The position numbers and the translations under genes are program-made. A DNA stretch of 64,000 nt, taken from contig NC_088308.1 in assembly GCF_910592395.1 (NCBI RefSeq), positions 6,029,001 through 6,093,000 on the forward strand, given 5' to 3'. The notes beneath the pieces are model-generated. The model searched no databases. It saw only the letters and a program-made list of their open reading frames with translations, and was not told the origin of the DNA. Source of the stretch: Lineus longissimus (lineage: Eukaryota; Nemertea; Pilidiophora; Heteronemertea; Lineidae). This document shows, piece after piece, positions 50,945 through 63,930 of this stretch (position 1 is the stretch's first letter; each line of letters starts with the position of its first letter).

Positions 50945-53900
50945 TTATCTAGGGGGCCCACCACCTCTGAAGCCTCTCCCACCTCCCCTAGGAGGACCTC
51001 CCCTTTGCCCACCTCTCCAACCGCCCCCTCTAGCGCCACCACGCCCACCATTCTTTGGCGGGGGCGACTTTGGTCTCAATCTCTCAATCTCGTCAGTGCA
51101 ACCAGTCAGATGTCCATCCTCCGCCTGATTAAAGTGATTGGCATAAGTCTCCGGATCAAAGTTTGAACTCGTCAGTTCGGACCCAATAGTGACCCAACCT
51201 GGCCGGATTGTTGTGTCTCTGCCAAACATATGGAGACGCCTCCTACCGAGACAGAAATGTTCCATCATGTGGAAGATCTCAACCGGCTTCTCCTTGCTTC
51301 CGTAGTCTGCTTCCTCGGCAATGATTAAGTCAATGTCAACATTAGCATGGATGAAGTCTCCGTCTGTGCTCCTCCTTACTGTTCCTTTGATGCCCATTAG
51401 GCAGTGCTCCTGAAAACATAAGGAAATGGAACCATAAATATTCACTCTATAATAAGAGATTTCTATAACACCTCAAGGTCAGAGCATATTCTCCACACTA
51501 CCCCATCCAAAATCCAACCAGCTTTAAAAGGCCTTGATACATAGTGGAGTGACTTACCTTTGTTCTCTGAAAGATTGATCTTGGTTCCAAATTTTTGTTA
51601 TGTCCAGGATTCTTTATGTTCGTCTTGATCCAACAGATGTCTTCACAGCGACGGAATCCCCACTTCTTCAGACACTGGAAGACAAGATATTTGTGACATT
51701 TCAGCATGTGACTTTTGCGACCTTGGGCAAGCCTCCTTATTCTGTTACACATCCTTTGAGCAAGACGTGTAACAGTGATTTTTTGAACTCATGTCAATTC
51801 TTGGGCAAGCAAAAGACCCCAACGAAGAGATAAACATGAGGACATGATGAAGTAATCCTGCTTGACTGAAGTCAGTTCTCACTTGAACAAGGATTCTCTA
51901 AATCTACCAAAAAGCCCCAACTGGGTACATGCATCACATCACTTACTCGTCTTCCATAGTCCAGGCCATCACTGGAGCCACACCAGATCCAGAGAAAAGA
52001 CCGGACGGCCGAGATTTCATTGATTTCTAGTTTCTCAATCTGAAAATAAAGAAATCCAACAAGTAGTTCGCTCTCCAGAGTCCAGGATGCTGCGGACAAA
52101 ACATTTACAAATAAAATGGACATGATAAATCGGAGACACAAAATATTACCTATGATTTGATTTTTGATAACATCCAAAATACCAATATCATGAGCAAAAA
52201 TTATTATAAGGCGAGGCTCGCTAATATATTTTTGATATGATTTATTCAAAAATAAAAGTATGTGATTTTTTTGTCACCAAGTAGGAAAAGAAGAATTTAC
52301 CTCTTCCCAATTCCAGTACTTGTCATAGTTACAGCCGTGCCGCTGGTATTCCTCCAGGGGCGGCTCAAGGAGGATCACGTCAAATTTGGTGCCCAATTCA
52401 CGAACGTCGAATGTTTCCAAGTCACATTTTAAGTACCTAGATTCAAAAGAGATGAAATCAACTCGTTAGATATTTCAACCGTGACTCTACTTTAAAAAGT
52501 TTTAGAATATGTGCTCGGATGTGACTTGTTTCGGTCAAAGTAGGCCCTTGTCATGGGAGAAAAGGAAAAAAATCATTTTCTCAAAATCATTTTTTCTTCA
52601 GGAAAAGACGAATGTACAAGTCATAACAATACCCATTGTAAAGAACAAATATTACATTATTACTTTGACAAGCATGGTAGTTTTTCCAACGTTTATGCAC
52701 CAATTGGTTTTAAACTTACATCGGAGGCGAGGCAGTTTTTGCAATGATCTCATCTTTCAGCCGAATCAACTCCCTCAGCTTTGGGTATTCTTCAAACCTA
52801 TTAGCCAATCCTGCAAGAAAAGGAGTTAATAGTTAAAAGTGGCACATTGGCATTGTATTCAAAACGAACATCAGCGCCTGTTGGATTCCGAGTTGAAACA
52901 TGTATTCATGCGATACGGAAGGTGACTCTCTGACAAAGTGTAGGCTTCCTCCAGGGTCTTAGGTTTCCTCCTACAAAGCGTCCACTAATTTTTAAAGAGC
53001 TAAGTAATAATGTTCTAAGTGAGGTAGAGGAGGAATCCAGTTAGGACCATATCAAACGACTTTATCAAAAGAAGTAAGAGTCACAAAGCCTATGCATCAA
53101 CCTTTCTCAGGAATTAAGATAAATCAAAATCATTAACAGAGAAGTGAATGTTGTTTAAAAAAATATTTATTCCCAAAGTCTTTCTAATGATGCATGGAGA
53201 AGGAATATTTCTTACCAACATCTCGGATGAAATTCTGTGGTCTCTCTCCAGTGTCTACAAAGTGTTGGCAGTAATCATTGTGTGGGTTGGCACTCTGAGT
53301 GCCCTTCAAGAAAGCACTCGAGTCTGTGTAGACCTCCTCTACTTCTTGGAATGGATCATCAGTGACGTCAGCCTGGACAGAAAATTAAGTATCAGAGGCA
53401 CACTTTAAAAACCCATATTCGTCAGTAGTAATGCAGGTAATGGTACTTGAGACAGGAAGCACTTTAATTTTGTGCCTATAGTCAACTGAAATTCTTCTAC
53501 TATTTTAGATTTGAGAGAGTAAGTAAAGAGTCAGGTATGTATTTATAACCAAACAGACAAACTTGCTCGTGTTCCACCTTCTCAGGGGGGAGATCTCATT
53601 AATTTCAAGCTTCTCAGCCTGAAAATCAAAGGCCAGGCACAAAGCAGTCTTACCTTTTCTACTGGCAGTTCTGGGGCAACCCACTTGATGCCTTTACTAG
53701 TATCAATCAACGGTAAGTTCTCTGCACTGTCGCTCAGTAGCTTCTTTTTCTGGGGAGGACTGTTAGCGGAACTGAAATAAAGAACAACAGCAAAGTTCAA
53801 GTGAAACTCATCGACGCAGTCAAGGCAGTAGAGTTCCCCTGCCCCATCTCGTCAACTTTTTTACTCTCTTTGCAGCTTTCCACTCAGTTCAGTTTCAAAG

Positions 53901-54595
53901 CATATAACGCTGAATTGACAGCATGAGCTCTATAGAACAGTTCAAAAAAGACATTGCATTAACAAAATACCACCATACCTGTCAGATTTTTGGTCTTGTT
54001 TTTCTTGATGGTCATCTTTACAGTTGAGGACATCTTTAAGTTTGGTTGGATCTGACACTCCAAGCTGAAACAGGATCATGATGTTTACAACAACAATATC
54101 AAAATTGCCCACCGTAAGAGGGATGTTGAAATGAATTTCTAAGGGCACATCACATGATTTGTAAAAATACCCGGCGTCATTCGGTGCAATGTCGATAATA
54201 CAATTTACAGATCATTCCATCAACAGATTGAAGGTTCACACAACACAATTTTCAATAAGGGATTCTAGAGTCTAAATGCTAAATGCTTCAGTACACCTTG
54301 GAGTAATTATCTTGTCAAGATAATTACTCCAAGAGTACACTAAAGAACAACCCATCCAAATCCTATTGATCTACTGCCATTGGACATAATATTGAGTCTT
54401 CGATTGTCGGATTATTTTTCCCACTTCAAATCAACTCGTTAATTTGGAGAATTTGGACTGTCACACACATTCAAAACACACATTTGGTGTTTCAAAAACA
54501 TAGTCGACATATTATCACTTGACCAGGACCTGTTGCGCAAGGAGTTCCTTTCTTTTCTTAGATTTTTCGCGGAGTTCTTTAAGACGATCACTCAT
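50945..54595 (-). CDS. METTL14: METTL14, RNA-binding subunit of the m6A mRNA methyltransferase
   Basis: Non-catalytic partner of METTL3 that shapes the RNA-binding groove of the nuclear N6-adenosine methyltransferase. Nine exons on the minus strand: 54595-54530, 54064-53979, 53771-53654, 53372-53216, 52810-52720, 52436-52301, 52039-51947, 51674-51558 and 51409-50945, total 442 residues (human 456). Diagnostic blocks include [50 protein letters not shown] with EPPL (197-200) replacing the catalytic [16 protein letters not shown], and [19 protein letters not shown]. The C-terminus is an RGG/GGR-rich tail ([18 protein letters not shown]) that binds RNA. The first donor reads CAG-GTCCTG, weaker than the others. 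It is head to head with CHCHD1. Confidence 0.95.
54297..54333. repeat. Perfect palindrome with 18-bp arms in METTL14 intron 1
   Basis: CTTGGAGTAATTATCTTG, one T, then CAAGATAATTACTCCAAG. Outside it the match continues imperfectly: GTAC on both sides, and CTTCAGTA against TACACTAAAG. With a one-base centre it would extrude as a cruciform rather than a normal hairpin loop. Confidence 0.85.
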
Positions 54596-54818
54596 TTTTA
54601 ATTTCGGACAATATTTATTTACGACATGTGCCAGAAAGGCCGGTTTCGAGAATTGGAACAAAACCCCATAAAAACACAAAGTTAAATTATCATCTCCCTA
54701 AAACTTGTAGCAATAAATAGTTGCTCCTCAATCTGTTAATAAAAAATGTATATTTAACAGTAACATTGATTTTTTGTCGTAAGACAAGCCGTTCCATATG
54801 CTGCAAAATAGAATAAAA
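54596..54818. promoter_or_regulatory. Short shared upstream region of METTL14 and CHCHD1
   Basis: Only 223 bp separate the two start codons, on opposite strands, so both promoters must lie here or overlap the first exons. The region is AT-rich and no clear TATA, ETS or NRF1 match stood out. Bidirectional use is an inference from spacing. Confidence 0.5.
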
Positions 54819-55946
54819 ATGGTTCGACTTTGCGAAGTTCACTTCCGAAAATATCGAAAACTGGTGGATTACACCAAGTATGTTGGGATCAAAAAGTATC
54901 TAGACATGAGTAGATACGTCTACACACCACCGGTACCTGAAAAACTTGCAAATGCGGTCTCTGGCAAAGGGGATAGAGTCCAAGGTAACATGTCCTTCTT
55001 CTTGGGCCTTGCAATCTCTTTCTTGGCCTTGCCTATACACTGTGTATACAGTACTTTTCCACCATTTTTTATCACATTTCCACAGTCAAGTGCTGTTAAT
55101 AACATTCTAATGCATCATTTATTTAACTTCGGGATATCATGCAGCTTATAGTGGGCAAGGGTTGTTGAAGAATTATTAATGCACTCGGCAAAGCCACCAC
55201 GTCCACTCAGACCAGTGGCATGTTGCACCCATGTCAGCAATTAGCATGGTATGCATCAGCTCTACCTTATGTCTTCTTGTGTGGCCAAAACATCATGCAC
55301 GTAACTGAAAAGATGGTGCTGAGAGCACTAGGAATTCTTGTCAAAATGTGTTTTGAGGAAAACCCCATGCCTAAATTATGTTAGTTTTCATAACTTCTTC
55401 TTTTTCAGGCAATCTATGCCTACAAGAACTCTCCCTGATGTTGGCATGTTGGAAAGATAATGACTATTCGGAGGTGCCATGTGCCAAGGAGACGCAAGCA
55501 TTCGAAAAGTGCTGGCACACTGCTTTGGTGAGATGCTCGATACGACAGTTTTAATATATATCAAATCTTCCTTGACCAACAAGTAATATTCAAACCTACA
55601 ATAAAAGTAGGGCCGAGGTGGGGCATTACTGACCCTGACAGGCTCATATTGCTAAGTTCGATATCCAATGTACTCTAATAGATAATGGAAAACTAAAAAA
55701 TCTTTATTTTTCAAGCAAAAATGGCTTTCAGCAGGACTGACTGTGAATTCTCCAAACGGAATCATTGATAAATTATTTGCTGCAACTGTAAACACTTTCA
55801 TCACAATTTGACAATTTGCTTTAATATTGCAGGTTGAGAAAGCGAGACGTCAAAAAATTAGTGAAGGAACCATTATAGGAAAAGGTCCAATGTCCTCAAA
55901 ACAAGTGAACTCTTTATTAAAAAGATATCCGCAACCAAAAAGCTAG
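54819..55946 (+). CDS. CHCHD1: CHCHD1, mitochondrial small-ribosomal-subunit protein mS37
   Basis: Twin CX9C protein of the mitochondrial ribosome small subunit, imported by the MIA40 route. Exons 54819-54984, 55409-55527 and 55833-55946 give 132 residues (human 118). The two motifs are C59-X9-C69 (CLQELSLMLAC) and C80-X9-C90 (CAKETQAFEKC). They are followed by EKARRQK and SSKQVNSLLKRYPQ, matching the human ending around LPNKLNKLLQRFP. The N-terminal half (MVRLCEVHFRKYRKLV) is basic and longer than in human. An in-frame ATG at 54798 would add seven residues. A likely poly(A) signal is at 56618-56623 if the 3' UTR is long. Confidence 0.88.
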
Positions 55947-58900
55947 CAGTCTACCATCATGGGAGAAGTCTTGTTGAGTATGTTATGGTAAGTGACATGG
56001 TCAGCATGTGTTTCAACCTCCCTGGAGAATTTTGTCAAGCGGCAAGAGTTGATTATAATCTTAAATCTGTCAGGTTGTGAGCACCCTCTCCTCCCCCTCT
56101 CCGTGTGAGATTTAGTCTGCCCGGACTCCTTATGAGGCACTTGGGTACAAGGAATCTTGATTCAAGCCACATTCAGAGGACTGTGTGGAATACTTCCTTG
56201 ACTTGAAACCTATGCTATTTTCCAGTTATGTGCAGTTCATCTGCAGATTTCTTACCGTCACCTTATGGGCTCACACAGATGTTTTGTTTTGCAGCATTCT
56301 ACACCTGTCCTGAACTGGTCGAATAGGAAGTGGATGTTTTCAGAATGGATTTGCTATGTTCATGAAAGTGAGGTTGAAATGACAAATTCTGTTACTGGAT
56401 GTTGATCTTCTGTGTTGTCTTCCAAGCTATCCTCGTATTTGGTCTTTGGATAGCTAGCTCCTACACTTACTTACTTACTAGAGTTCAGAGGGCAGATGTA
56501 AAAATGACATTTTTGTACAGTGTTTGGAGTTTGGATTTGAAGACATTTGGCTATGGTATGATGATGGCCTTCATCCATATATATGGATTTCTCTGTGAGA
56601 ATATCATGTCTAGGGAAAATAAAGATTTTTGAAATAATCGTAGCTTTGACTCAGTGATATTCTGTTTGTAGAGTTATACAAAGTACATCCTGTGTACATA
56701 AGTATTGTTCCAGGCCCTACAAACATTCTTATGAAAACCAGTCCTGGCATTACTAGGACAACACACAGGCTCTACTTTCATCATCTTTTAATCCAGAATT
56801 ATGGCAGCAAGTCCTGTAGGGCTTCGAACCCAAAGAAATACAGAGGACATTTCGTTTTCCAGGTCTGCTTTATGCAATAAGCTAATCAGTCCCATTCAGA
56901 AACATGCCAGTCTTAACATATTTTAAGACAACCTGCTGTTTAGAGTCCTTCTCGCTGCATCCACGAAAGCACCATGGCTGCCTTGAATTGTTCAAACAAC
57001 ATGTCCTGGAGCAGCAAGTTCGTCTTGTGGAAACGATGTCCTTGACAGACTTAGACAGCCTGTCGTCTTGGTCAGATTGTGACCACCTGTCTCGGAAATA
57101 TGTGGCAACTTGTCTCGGGAGGAAGTAGTGCTCTCCAAGACGGTTTATGACAAGGTCTCCTTCTAAGACAGAATAAAGTATGAGAATCGGTCCGTCTTGA
57201 GGGGTTGTGACCACAACGTTTTTTATGTGACGACCTGGCTTGTCCTTGAGATAATCTGTCGAATCAAACTATTGTCACAACCACTGTCTTCTTCTATGTA
57301 CCATCTGACCTTTTCACGAACCCCGTGACAAAAGCCTCTTTCTATTAGAAGTGTAGAAGTTTGAAATGTCCTAGAATGGAATGTCCGGGGAACAAAGGAT
57401 ATCGATTGACGGCAATGGCCTCTATATTTACCCTAATCCGTCAAAATACAATAGAATAGGCCAGGACACTTTTTCCAGGGGGACATATTCTGCTTCTACT
57501 CGGAAACTTAAAGAATACATTTTCTTACATAAACTCTTTTTCTGAGGGAGATGACGTATTTGCCTTTACGAGAACGATGATTAACAGTATAATTTGTCGG
57601 CGAAATCTATAGTTCGGTCCGACACAGAAACTGCTTTCGGTTGTTCAGGCTCAATTGTATTGATGTCTGTACAATCATGTATCATGATAATTTTTTCTAC
57701 TTGGTACACATTTTTGTCCCAGCTATGATATTAGCTGCGGTAGTGTCATTGATAATAAACCATGTCTTTGAAGATAGGTTTTAGGACATAGTCAATTGAG
57801 ACAAAAGTACCACAGAGCCCAAAAAAGTAAATGCTGTACCCTAAGTACTTGTCCCAGCTGATCAGCCCAGTTGATTGCGACAATGGTCTGTACGTGTTAT
57901 TATCTGCCTTTGTATGTGTCTGTCAATGCAGGATACTTCTCATACCTACACTCTGAGCTATAGGCCTACCATCAGCATCAAGGTAAGATTATAAAGCTGA
58001 GCCCTTAGGAAAAATGTGTCGCAATTTCACCAAGGTAAATCCACAATTCACCATGGTAAACTGACAGCACCGCGTATATACTCCTCAACCGCTATACCGA
58101 ACACAAATGTTGCGTCTGTGAGAGAGATGCTCTCACTCCAACAGACTCAACTGCATGACGCTTCGATATCAAATTCTTGAATCATGAAATACAAAATTCC
58201 TTCTATAGCAGAGACATCGATGTGATCAGTTCATGGTAGATTAACCTTGAAATTACGGCCTGAACGACCCATGGACAGTCACGACAAACCCTCACAGTGG
58301 TTTGGCGCCAGCAAATTCTGACAACAAATAAAACCTTATGCCAAATTAGACTTCAATTCAATGCTCAGGGCCTAAATTACCAACTTCGTCAAATGATTCG
58401 CTTCTGTCCATCATTATTGATATTTCCTTTCTTGTTGTGTGATGGGTTTTAAAGAGATGAGGGGTTGTCAGCGACACATGGTACTTTGGCAAACCATTAT
58501 TAGCTGGTAACTGGTGATTGTGGCTTGGTGGTCGAGACAGTTTGTCTAGCCTTTACTCATCAAATGACACTTAATCATTAGGCAGCCCGTTTCTTGTTTC
58601 ATAGGACAGTTAAGATAAACACGACACTCTTTCACTTTTCTGGGAACCTCCCGAGAGCAGAGTTGGACATTGTCACAACCAAGCATGGGACCGCTTTGAC
58701 AGGGTTGTCCCGTTGCAGCAATCGACATGGCTTTTACGATGCGTGGCCAATTCATCATCTTTCTAAGTTTTCTCTGAGCTTCAGAGACGACTATTTTGGT
58801 TGTTGCCGGAGTAATCGAGCAAGGCATCATTTGGATATATCTGAATAACGTTCTAATCCCACTTCAAACACTGCATTTTGAATGTGTTGCTCCAGTTTTA

Positions 58901-58962
58901 GGCTTATTTGCTGTTGGTCAATAATGTTAAGGATGTTTCCAGCAGAGTGAGGATAAAGAGTC
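55947..58962. other. CHCHD1 3' region and intergenic DNA
   Basis: No gene recognised. Hydrophobic frame 56399-56632 ends at the AATAAA of the putative CHCHD1 3' UTR and has no splice support. From about 56930 to 57350 there is degenerate internal repetition (GTCTTGG, TTGTGACCAC, ACCTGTCTCGG). Nothing else stood out. Confidence 0.45.
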
Positions 58963-61900
58963 ATGGATCATAACTTATCACCCGTTATGTTTCGATCAAA
59001 GTGCACGCACTTATCAATTCTGGTGTTATTGATTGTCGTGACTGAACAAGCAGTGTTTAACCATCGCTTCTCTCTCTCTGCCTCGCGAAAGAGAACCCTA
59101 CCAAAAGGATTAGGATGGCCCAACCTGCGCATGCCGCAGAGATATCTCACCGTCGGCGACGTGAAATTAAAACACAGGCGGACGGAGGGGTGCTGTCGGC
59201 GGCACAGCAAAACAGTCCTCGCAGGATTCGGTAAGTAGACCTGTCTATTAGCTACCTGCTGCCGGTGAATTTCAAACCGCGCACGAGAAGCTGCGTGAGA
59301 AGGCGGGAACCTGTAGGCTAAACGGCATCTGTCTTGTGATTGAAAAGAAGGGAACGTAGATGGAGAAATTCAGTGTCAGATGAGCCATGTTTAAAACAAA
59401 GCAAATAACAACAAAGGTTATCTAGAAAATTCCGTTTATGCTATGATAGTCTTGCCTTCTTGGCATGACTTGTGGTTTTCAATATACTCCGCCTTCGATG
59501 ACGAAGGAGTGAAAAATGCGTCATTGTGGGACAAGGCCAGGAGATATGAATGATATGAACATGATGAATGGTTGAGGAATAAAGCGCATTTTCGTCCTTC
59601 TGTTTCAGATGCGAGTGGTGTGCCTGTTACTCTGGATGTTGGTGCCTGTCGCAAGTCTTGCAATCCGCGGATGGCTAACATCGTCAGAGACAAGGTAAAT
59701 GTGACATCCAAATTAAAGCTTGTTGCATATGAAAAAGGCGATACGGCAGAAAATGAGACGAAAAGATAATTCGGGTTAAAAATGGCGTTCTTTTTTCCAG
59801 CGTTCATCCTGTTCCCAATCAAGTCCCTGCGAGCCATCACGAGTTAGCCAAGAGGAATTCCATCTCGTAGGCGGACCAGTGAAATTCGAGGCCATCGATG
59901 AGTGCAAGTGTCGAAGGAAGTCGGGGTCATGCGAACGCATCTCGAAGGTCACTGTTTTCAGGCCGGGAACGCCGTATGAGACTGAGGTTGACGTGGGGGA
60001 CTGCAGCGGGCAGTGCCGAAATGGTGAGTGTACGTTATAAGACTTCAACTGTGCTGGTAGATCGATAAGCACTTCCCTCCACAAGCGGATCGGAGCCTAT
60101 TTCAATGCAATCGGCTTATTTGCTTGGTGGGAAAGCAAGTTTGTGTTTGGTCCTTTAAACACAAGATGGCGTAGGCCTGCGTATTACAGAAAGAATAACA
60201 ATGTATCGATTTTGTGCCGTATTAGTTGGAAAAATTGAAGTAAAACATCGCAGTGGGAGTACCGACAGATGTATGGTCATCGGAAAGATAAATAATTTCA
60301 GGCTTCTCTTTGAAACGCTTATCTTTGAACTACGCCATCACCATCGTGCAGTCTGAGTCTTAGGCAGGCAGAGGCTTAGATGTCAAACTTCCTCAGTCTG
60401 TACCAGTGTAACAGTATATATTACCCTGGAAAAATGTCCTTGCCCTTAAATTTGTATTGACAAAAAATACCTCAGAGAGTAAAAGCGCATAATAAAATCC
60501 TTTGTCCCGGGGAAATTTTATCTAAAGGCATCGGAAATCGTTACACCAACCATTGACACTGAACAACCCACTTCTTCCCTTGTCTGTATTTTTGAAGATT
60601 CCCTAAAATCTGCAGTGCAAAAAGCTAATGATCTAATAATGGCGACCGGACGATCTTTATTATGACAATCATCATGATGCCATTTTTTAACCTTGGTTGC
60701 AGGCAATGGATGTAAGCCGCAAAGAAACCGCACAGTGACGGTGCCTGGTCCAAATGGTGAGTTGATTCTGCCCAGCGAAGCAGAAACTAAGGTTTAGCCA
60801 GCAGCCGTGAGAAAAAATATGGCGACTATTTAAATGAGGTTGATGATTGTGCGTTATCATCAACGCGTGAACATCTAATGACATCACAGCATGCAAGAAC
60901 AACAAACTTCGACCAGAAATAGGCAGTTTTATGGCGATCACGCGTATACGGCATCTTGATCCTCAATGTATTGACATTGCTAAGCTTTACAGACACCGCG
61001 CGTCTGGGCGGAGGTAACGGAGGCAATACCGCTGAAAGTTCAGTATGACGTACGGCCGTCGAACTTCATGGTGTCAGTTGCTCGTCCCTTTGATGCCTTT
61101 GGTGCATGGAATAAATTTTGATGATCGGCGCGACCCTCTCTCGATTTGGTCGGCCGCTCAGTTCCTCGCGCAGTTCTCGGGTAACTTTAGGTTTGTTTAG
61201 TACCCAACTCACCAGTGCATAGTGGACCTGCGGCTGGTCACTTTGTGGTCATTCCTTCATGTCTCAGCTTCCCTCGGACCTTCGAAGGTTGTTGCTCCAT
61301 TTTGTCTTTATTCGTGGTACATGTATATCATTTCATAGTGACTGATAACAAATATTCTTTTGCTATAAACTAGGTGCAGAATGCATTGAAGTTATTGAAG
61401 AATGTGCTTGTGCTTCCGAGTGTTACCGTATGTCAAAGACAGAAGTGTATCTCGAGACTGACCGGGACGGTAGAGAGACCACGAGGCGTATCGATGTCGG
61501 GCTTTGCACGGGAGACTGCGCAGAAGCGGAGACGTACCAGTGTGTCTTCAGGTATGTGGGGAATCATCATGGCACCAGCCGTTTTCAATACACTCTGCAA
61601 CTCGATATCTTGCGTTAGATGTAGGAGTATCAAGAACCTGAATCTCAGGATTGCGGGGAATTAGTTTCATCAATTATTGCAAATCGACGTTCACTTCCGT
61701 CAATTGGAAAAAATCATCATTATCTTTGGTCGACGCGTGACCCCGTCCCCACCCAGACGTCCCCACCCAGATGAACATTTTTGGGTTCGTAATAATGTTG
61801 ACAAACTTCCTTTCAATAATATTCACGACGTAAAAGAATGGTTTTGTATATTTTTAAACCCGATTCATTCCTTTTAGTGCAAATTTAAACAGAAACATCA

Positions 61901-63398
61901 TTGCTATAATCGATAAAAAAAACGCATGTGGTTGACATGTGGTTATTTCAGACGACTGCATGCCCTCAGGCGAGCTAGTTTGGCGATTTTTTTGGTTTTT
62001 TTGCATCCTTAAAAACATTGCTGCATATTTAACAACACTTGAAGAAGTCTTTGAAATGATGGCAACTTAACAAAGATAATGCATTTTCTTCTGGTTTCTT
62101 GAATTCTCTTTCTCTAACCATGTGTTTCTCTAAATTGTCATCAATTAAAGAACATACATTCCTTCTTACTAAAAGCTTGTAAACGAGACATTTCCATTCA
62201 AAATGCATAATCAGTACAAAAGAAGACGTGAAAATCGCTTGTAGAATAATATACCAATTAGCTCTCTGATTGACAGTGACACCTTAAAAGAAAGAAATTA
62301 AAAAAATCCATTTGGTCCATTTGACAAGATGTGTTTAGCCAATAACTATCATTTCCTAGGGATTTCCGCCTATATAATTCATAAGGTTAGTTGGGATCTG
62401 ATCCTGTAGAGTATGTTTTTAGGCGGTGTTATGACTATAAGATCTAAAAGGAATGGAATGGTAAAATAAGGGGCTTCCTCGGACAGGCATACTCGTTAAC
62501 CTGTCCGGCTATAGAAAGGGTCGAATCATCTTCCCCGCCAATGAACTCTGATCCCCGCCCCCGGGTAAGTTGGCGGTAAAACACTGCCAAACGTTTATAT
62601 TGAGGGAATCTTGACATAACGTGGCAATTCGGTGTTATATGGCGATTATTCAAACCAATTTTACTTTCTTGCTAAGCGTGAAATTGGTAAGATGACAGCA
62701 GAGAAAGCTTTGGAGCGAAGGAGTGGTAATTTGTACAATCATGAAAGGCTTTTAAAGGTCATTGTATTAACGTCGGTGCTCTATTAGATTATATCTCACA
62801 CCCTTAAAGCCAAAAAATGACAAACACCTTTCCTGAGCAGGGTACCTGGTATTGTAATTTATATGTGAGGAATGGCAAATTCTATATAAAATAAGAAAAC
62901 CGCACGAGTGGCTGATCCGGATATCCAGATTGCACGAGATGATTTCTACGGCCGGAAAGCTCGAGCCCGCAAGTCGAGAGCTTTCGGGCCGTAGAAAGAA
63001 CTCAGATTGGCACAAACCCAAAAACTCAACCAAAAAAACCAGAATGCCAAACTGACAGCAAGCAGTACCGGTACCTCGGCAATTTTTCTTTCGTATTTCG
63101 TTGTTATTGAAAATCCGTCCGATAGAATATTAATTTGTCTTCTTCTTTCACTGATATTTTGTCTACCGAGAGTGTGTCTGCCTAATATTTGGCCTCACAG
63201 TGACACCATAAATTTATCTCGGCTACAAACCTTTTCAGGTCCAAGCCCATATCGGGAAGAGGGTCTCCTTGTCTGATGTCCCTGAAGAAACGGGCCACGT
63301 CATGTTTGCCGCTGACTTATACGACGCACGAGTTCGAGGGCGATGGGAAGAGAGGGAACAAGACGGTGTTGGCAATCCGGACGTGCGGATGTGCATGA
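58963..63398 (+). CDS. Secreted protein with three tandem cystine-knot-like repeats
   Basis: Six exons: 58963-59230, 59609-59694, 59801-60023, 60703-60756, 61374-61551 and 63239-63398, phases consistent, 322 residues. Exon 1 has a signal peptide (LSILVLLIVVTEQAVF) and a basic stretch with RKR. The rest repeats one pattern three times: DVGxCxxxC, a CxP or similar cysteine, a beta-strand block, then ECxC or TCGC. Instances are LDVGACRKSC to IDECKCRRK, VDVGDCSGQC to VIEECACASEC, and IDVGLCTGDC to AIRTCGCA at the C-terminus. The GxC and CxC spacing fits a cystine-knot growth-factor or CTCK-like fold. I do not recognise a named orthologue. It could be an extracellular ligand, antagonist or matrix protein. 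AATAAA lies at 63925. Confidence 0.72.
62943..62997. repeat. Near-perfect hairpin in intron 5 of the cystine-knot gene
   Basis: TTTCTACGGCCGGAAAGCTC pairs with GAGCTTTCGGGCCGTAGAAA around a loop of about 14 bases. One mismatch or bulge in the arms. Similar in kind to the hairpins in UQCRC2 and METTL14 introns but unrelated in sequence. Confidence 0.8.
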
Positions 63399-63532
63399 AT
63401 CAAAACGAACATTGGACACTCCTGTAATTAGGGAACTATTCTCGAAATGAGGTTCAAGAGGCTTTTATTTGGTGTAGAGAGATTCGTGAAACTCTGGGGT
63501 CGAAACTTTATGCATACTTCTGTTTCATCGAG

Positions 63533-63725
63533 TTGTACTTGGGGTTGATACTGTATGCAGACACAAATACTTCTGCTGGAGGCTTCATCCTTGTAACGGG
63601 AGTTGTATTTGGGTTGATGTTGTATGTACATACATGTATAGTTATGTTGAAGGTTTCGTCCTTGTAATACGAGATATATTTGGGGTTGATATTATGGCGC
63701 ATACATCTCTGTTGGCTCCTGCCTA
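63533..63725 (+). repeat. Degenerate tandem repeat of about 70 bp in the 3' UTR of the cystine-knot gene
   Basis: Units start near 63533, 63604 and 63673 with TTGTACTTGGGGTTGATA, TTGTATTTGGGTTGATG and ATATATTTGGGGTTGATA. The first two are followed by GGCTTCATCCTTGTAA-like sequence. The open frames here on the minus strand are products of this repeat. Confidence 0.75.
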
Positions 63726-63924
63726 TCAGTTTCCCTTGAAAGTGAATACGGACAAGAAGTGCTTTGAAAGACTATTAAGTGAGAAAATAGAAAGACAATA
63801 GCGAGTTGTGACTTGTAAATAGGACCTTCTGAATGAAGTCAACCTAATATACTGATAAACTGATATCTTCATTACTCTCATGCTCGTACTGATTAATTTC
63901 AATGATGTAGTTGGTCTAGATTTA

Positions 63925-63930
63925 AATAAA
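63925..63930 (+). terminator. Polyadenylation signal of the cystine-knot gene
   Basis: AATAAA about 530 bp after the stop codon and the only good match before the window end. Confidence 0.55.

Noticed and set aside
56399-56632. Hydrophobic 77-codon frame after CHCHD1
   Set aside because: It lies in the likely 3' UTR, ends at the AATAAA region and has no homology.
63239-63429. Reading the last cystine-knot exon in another frame (VQAHIGKRVSL)
   Set aside because: Phase from the previous exon selects the frame that ends in RTCGCA and completes the third cysteine repeat.
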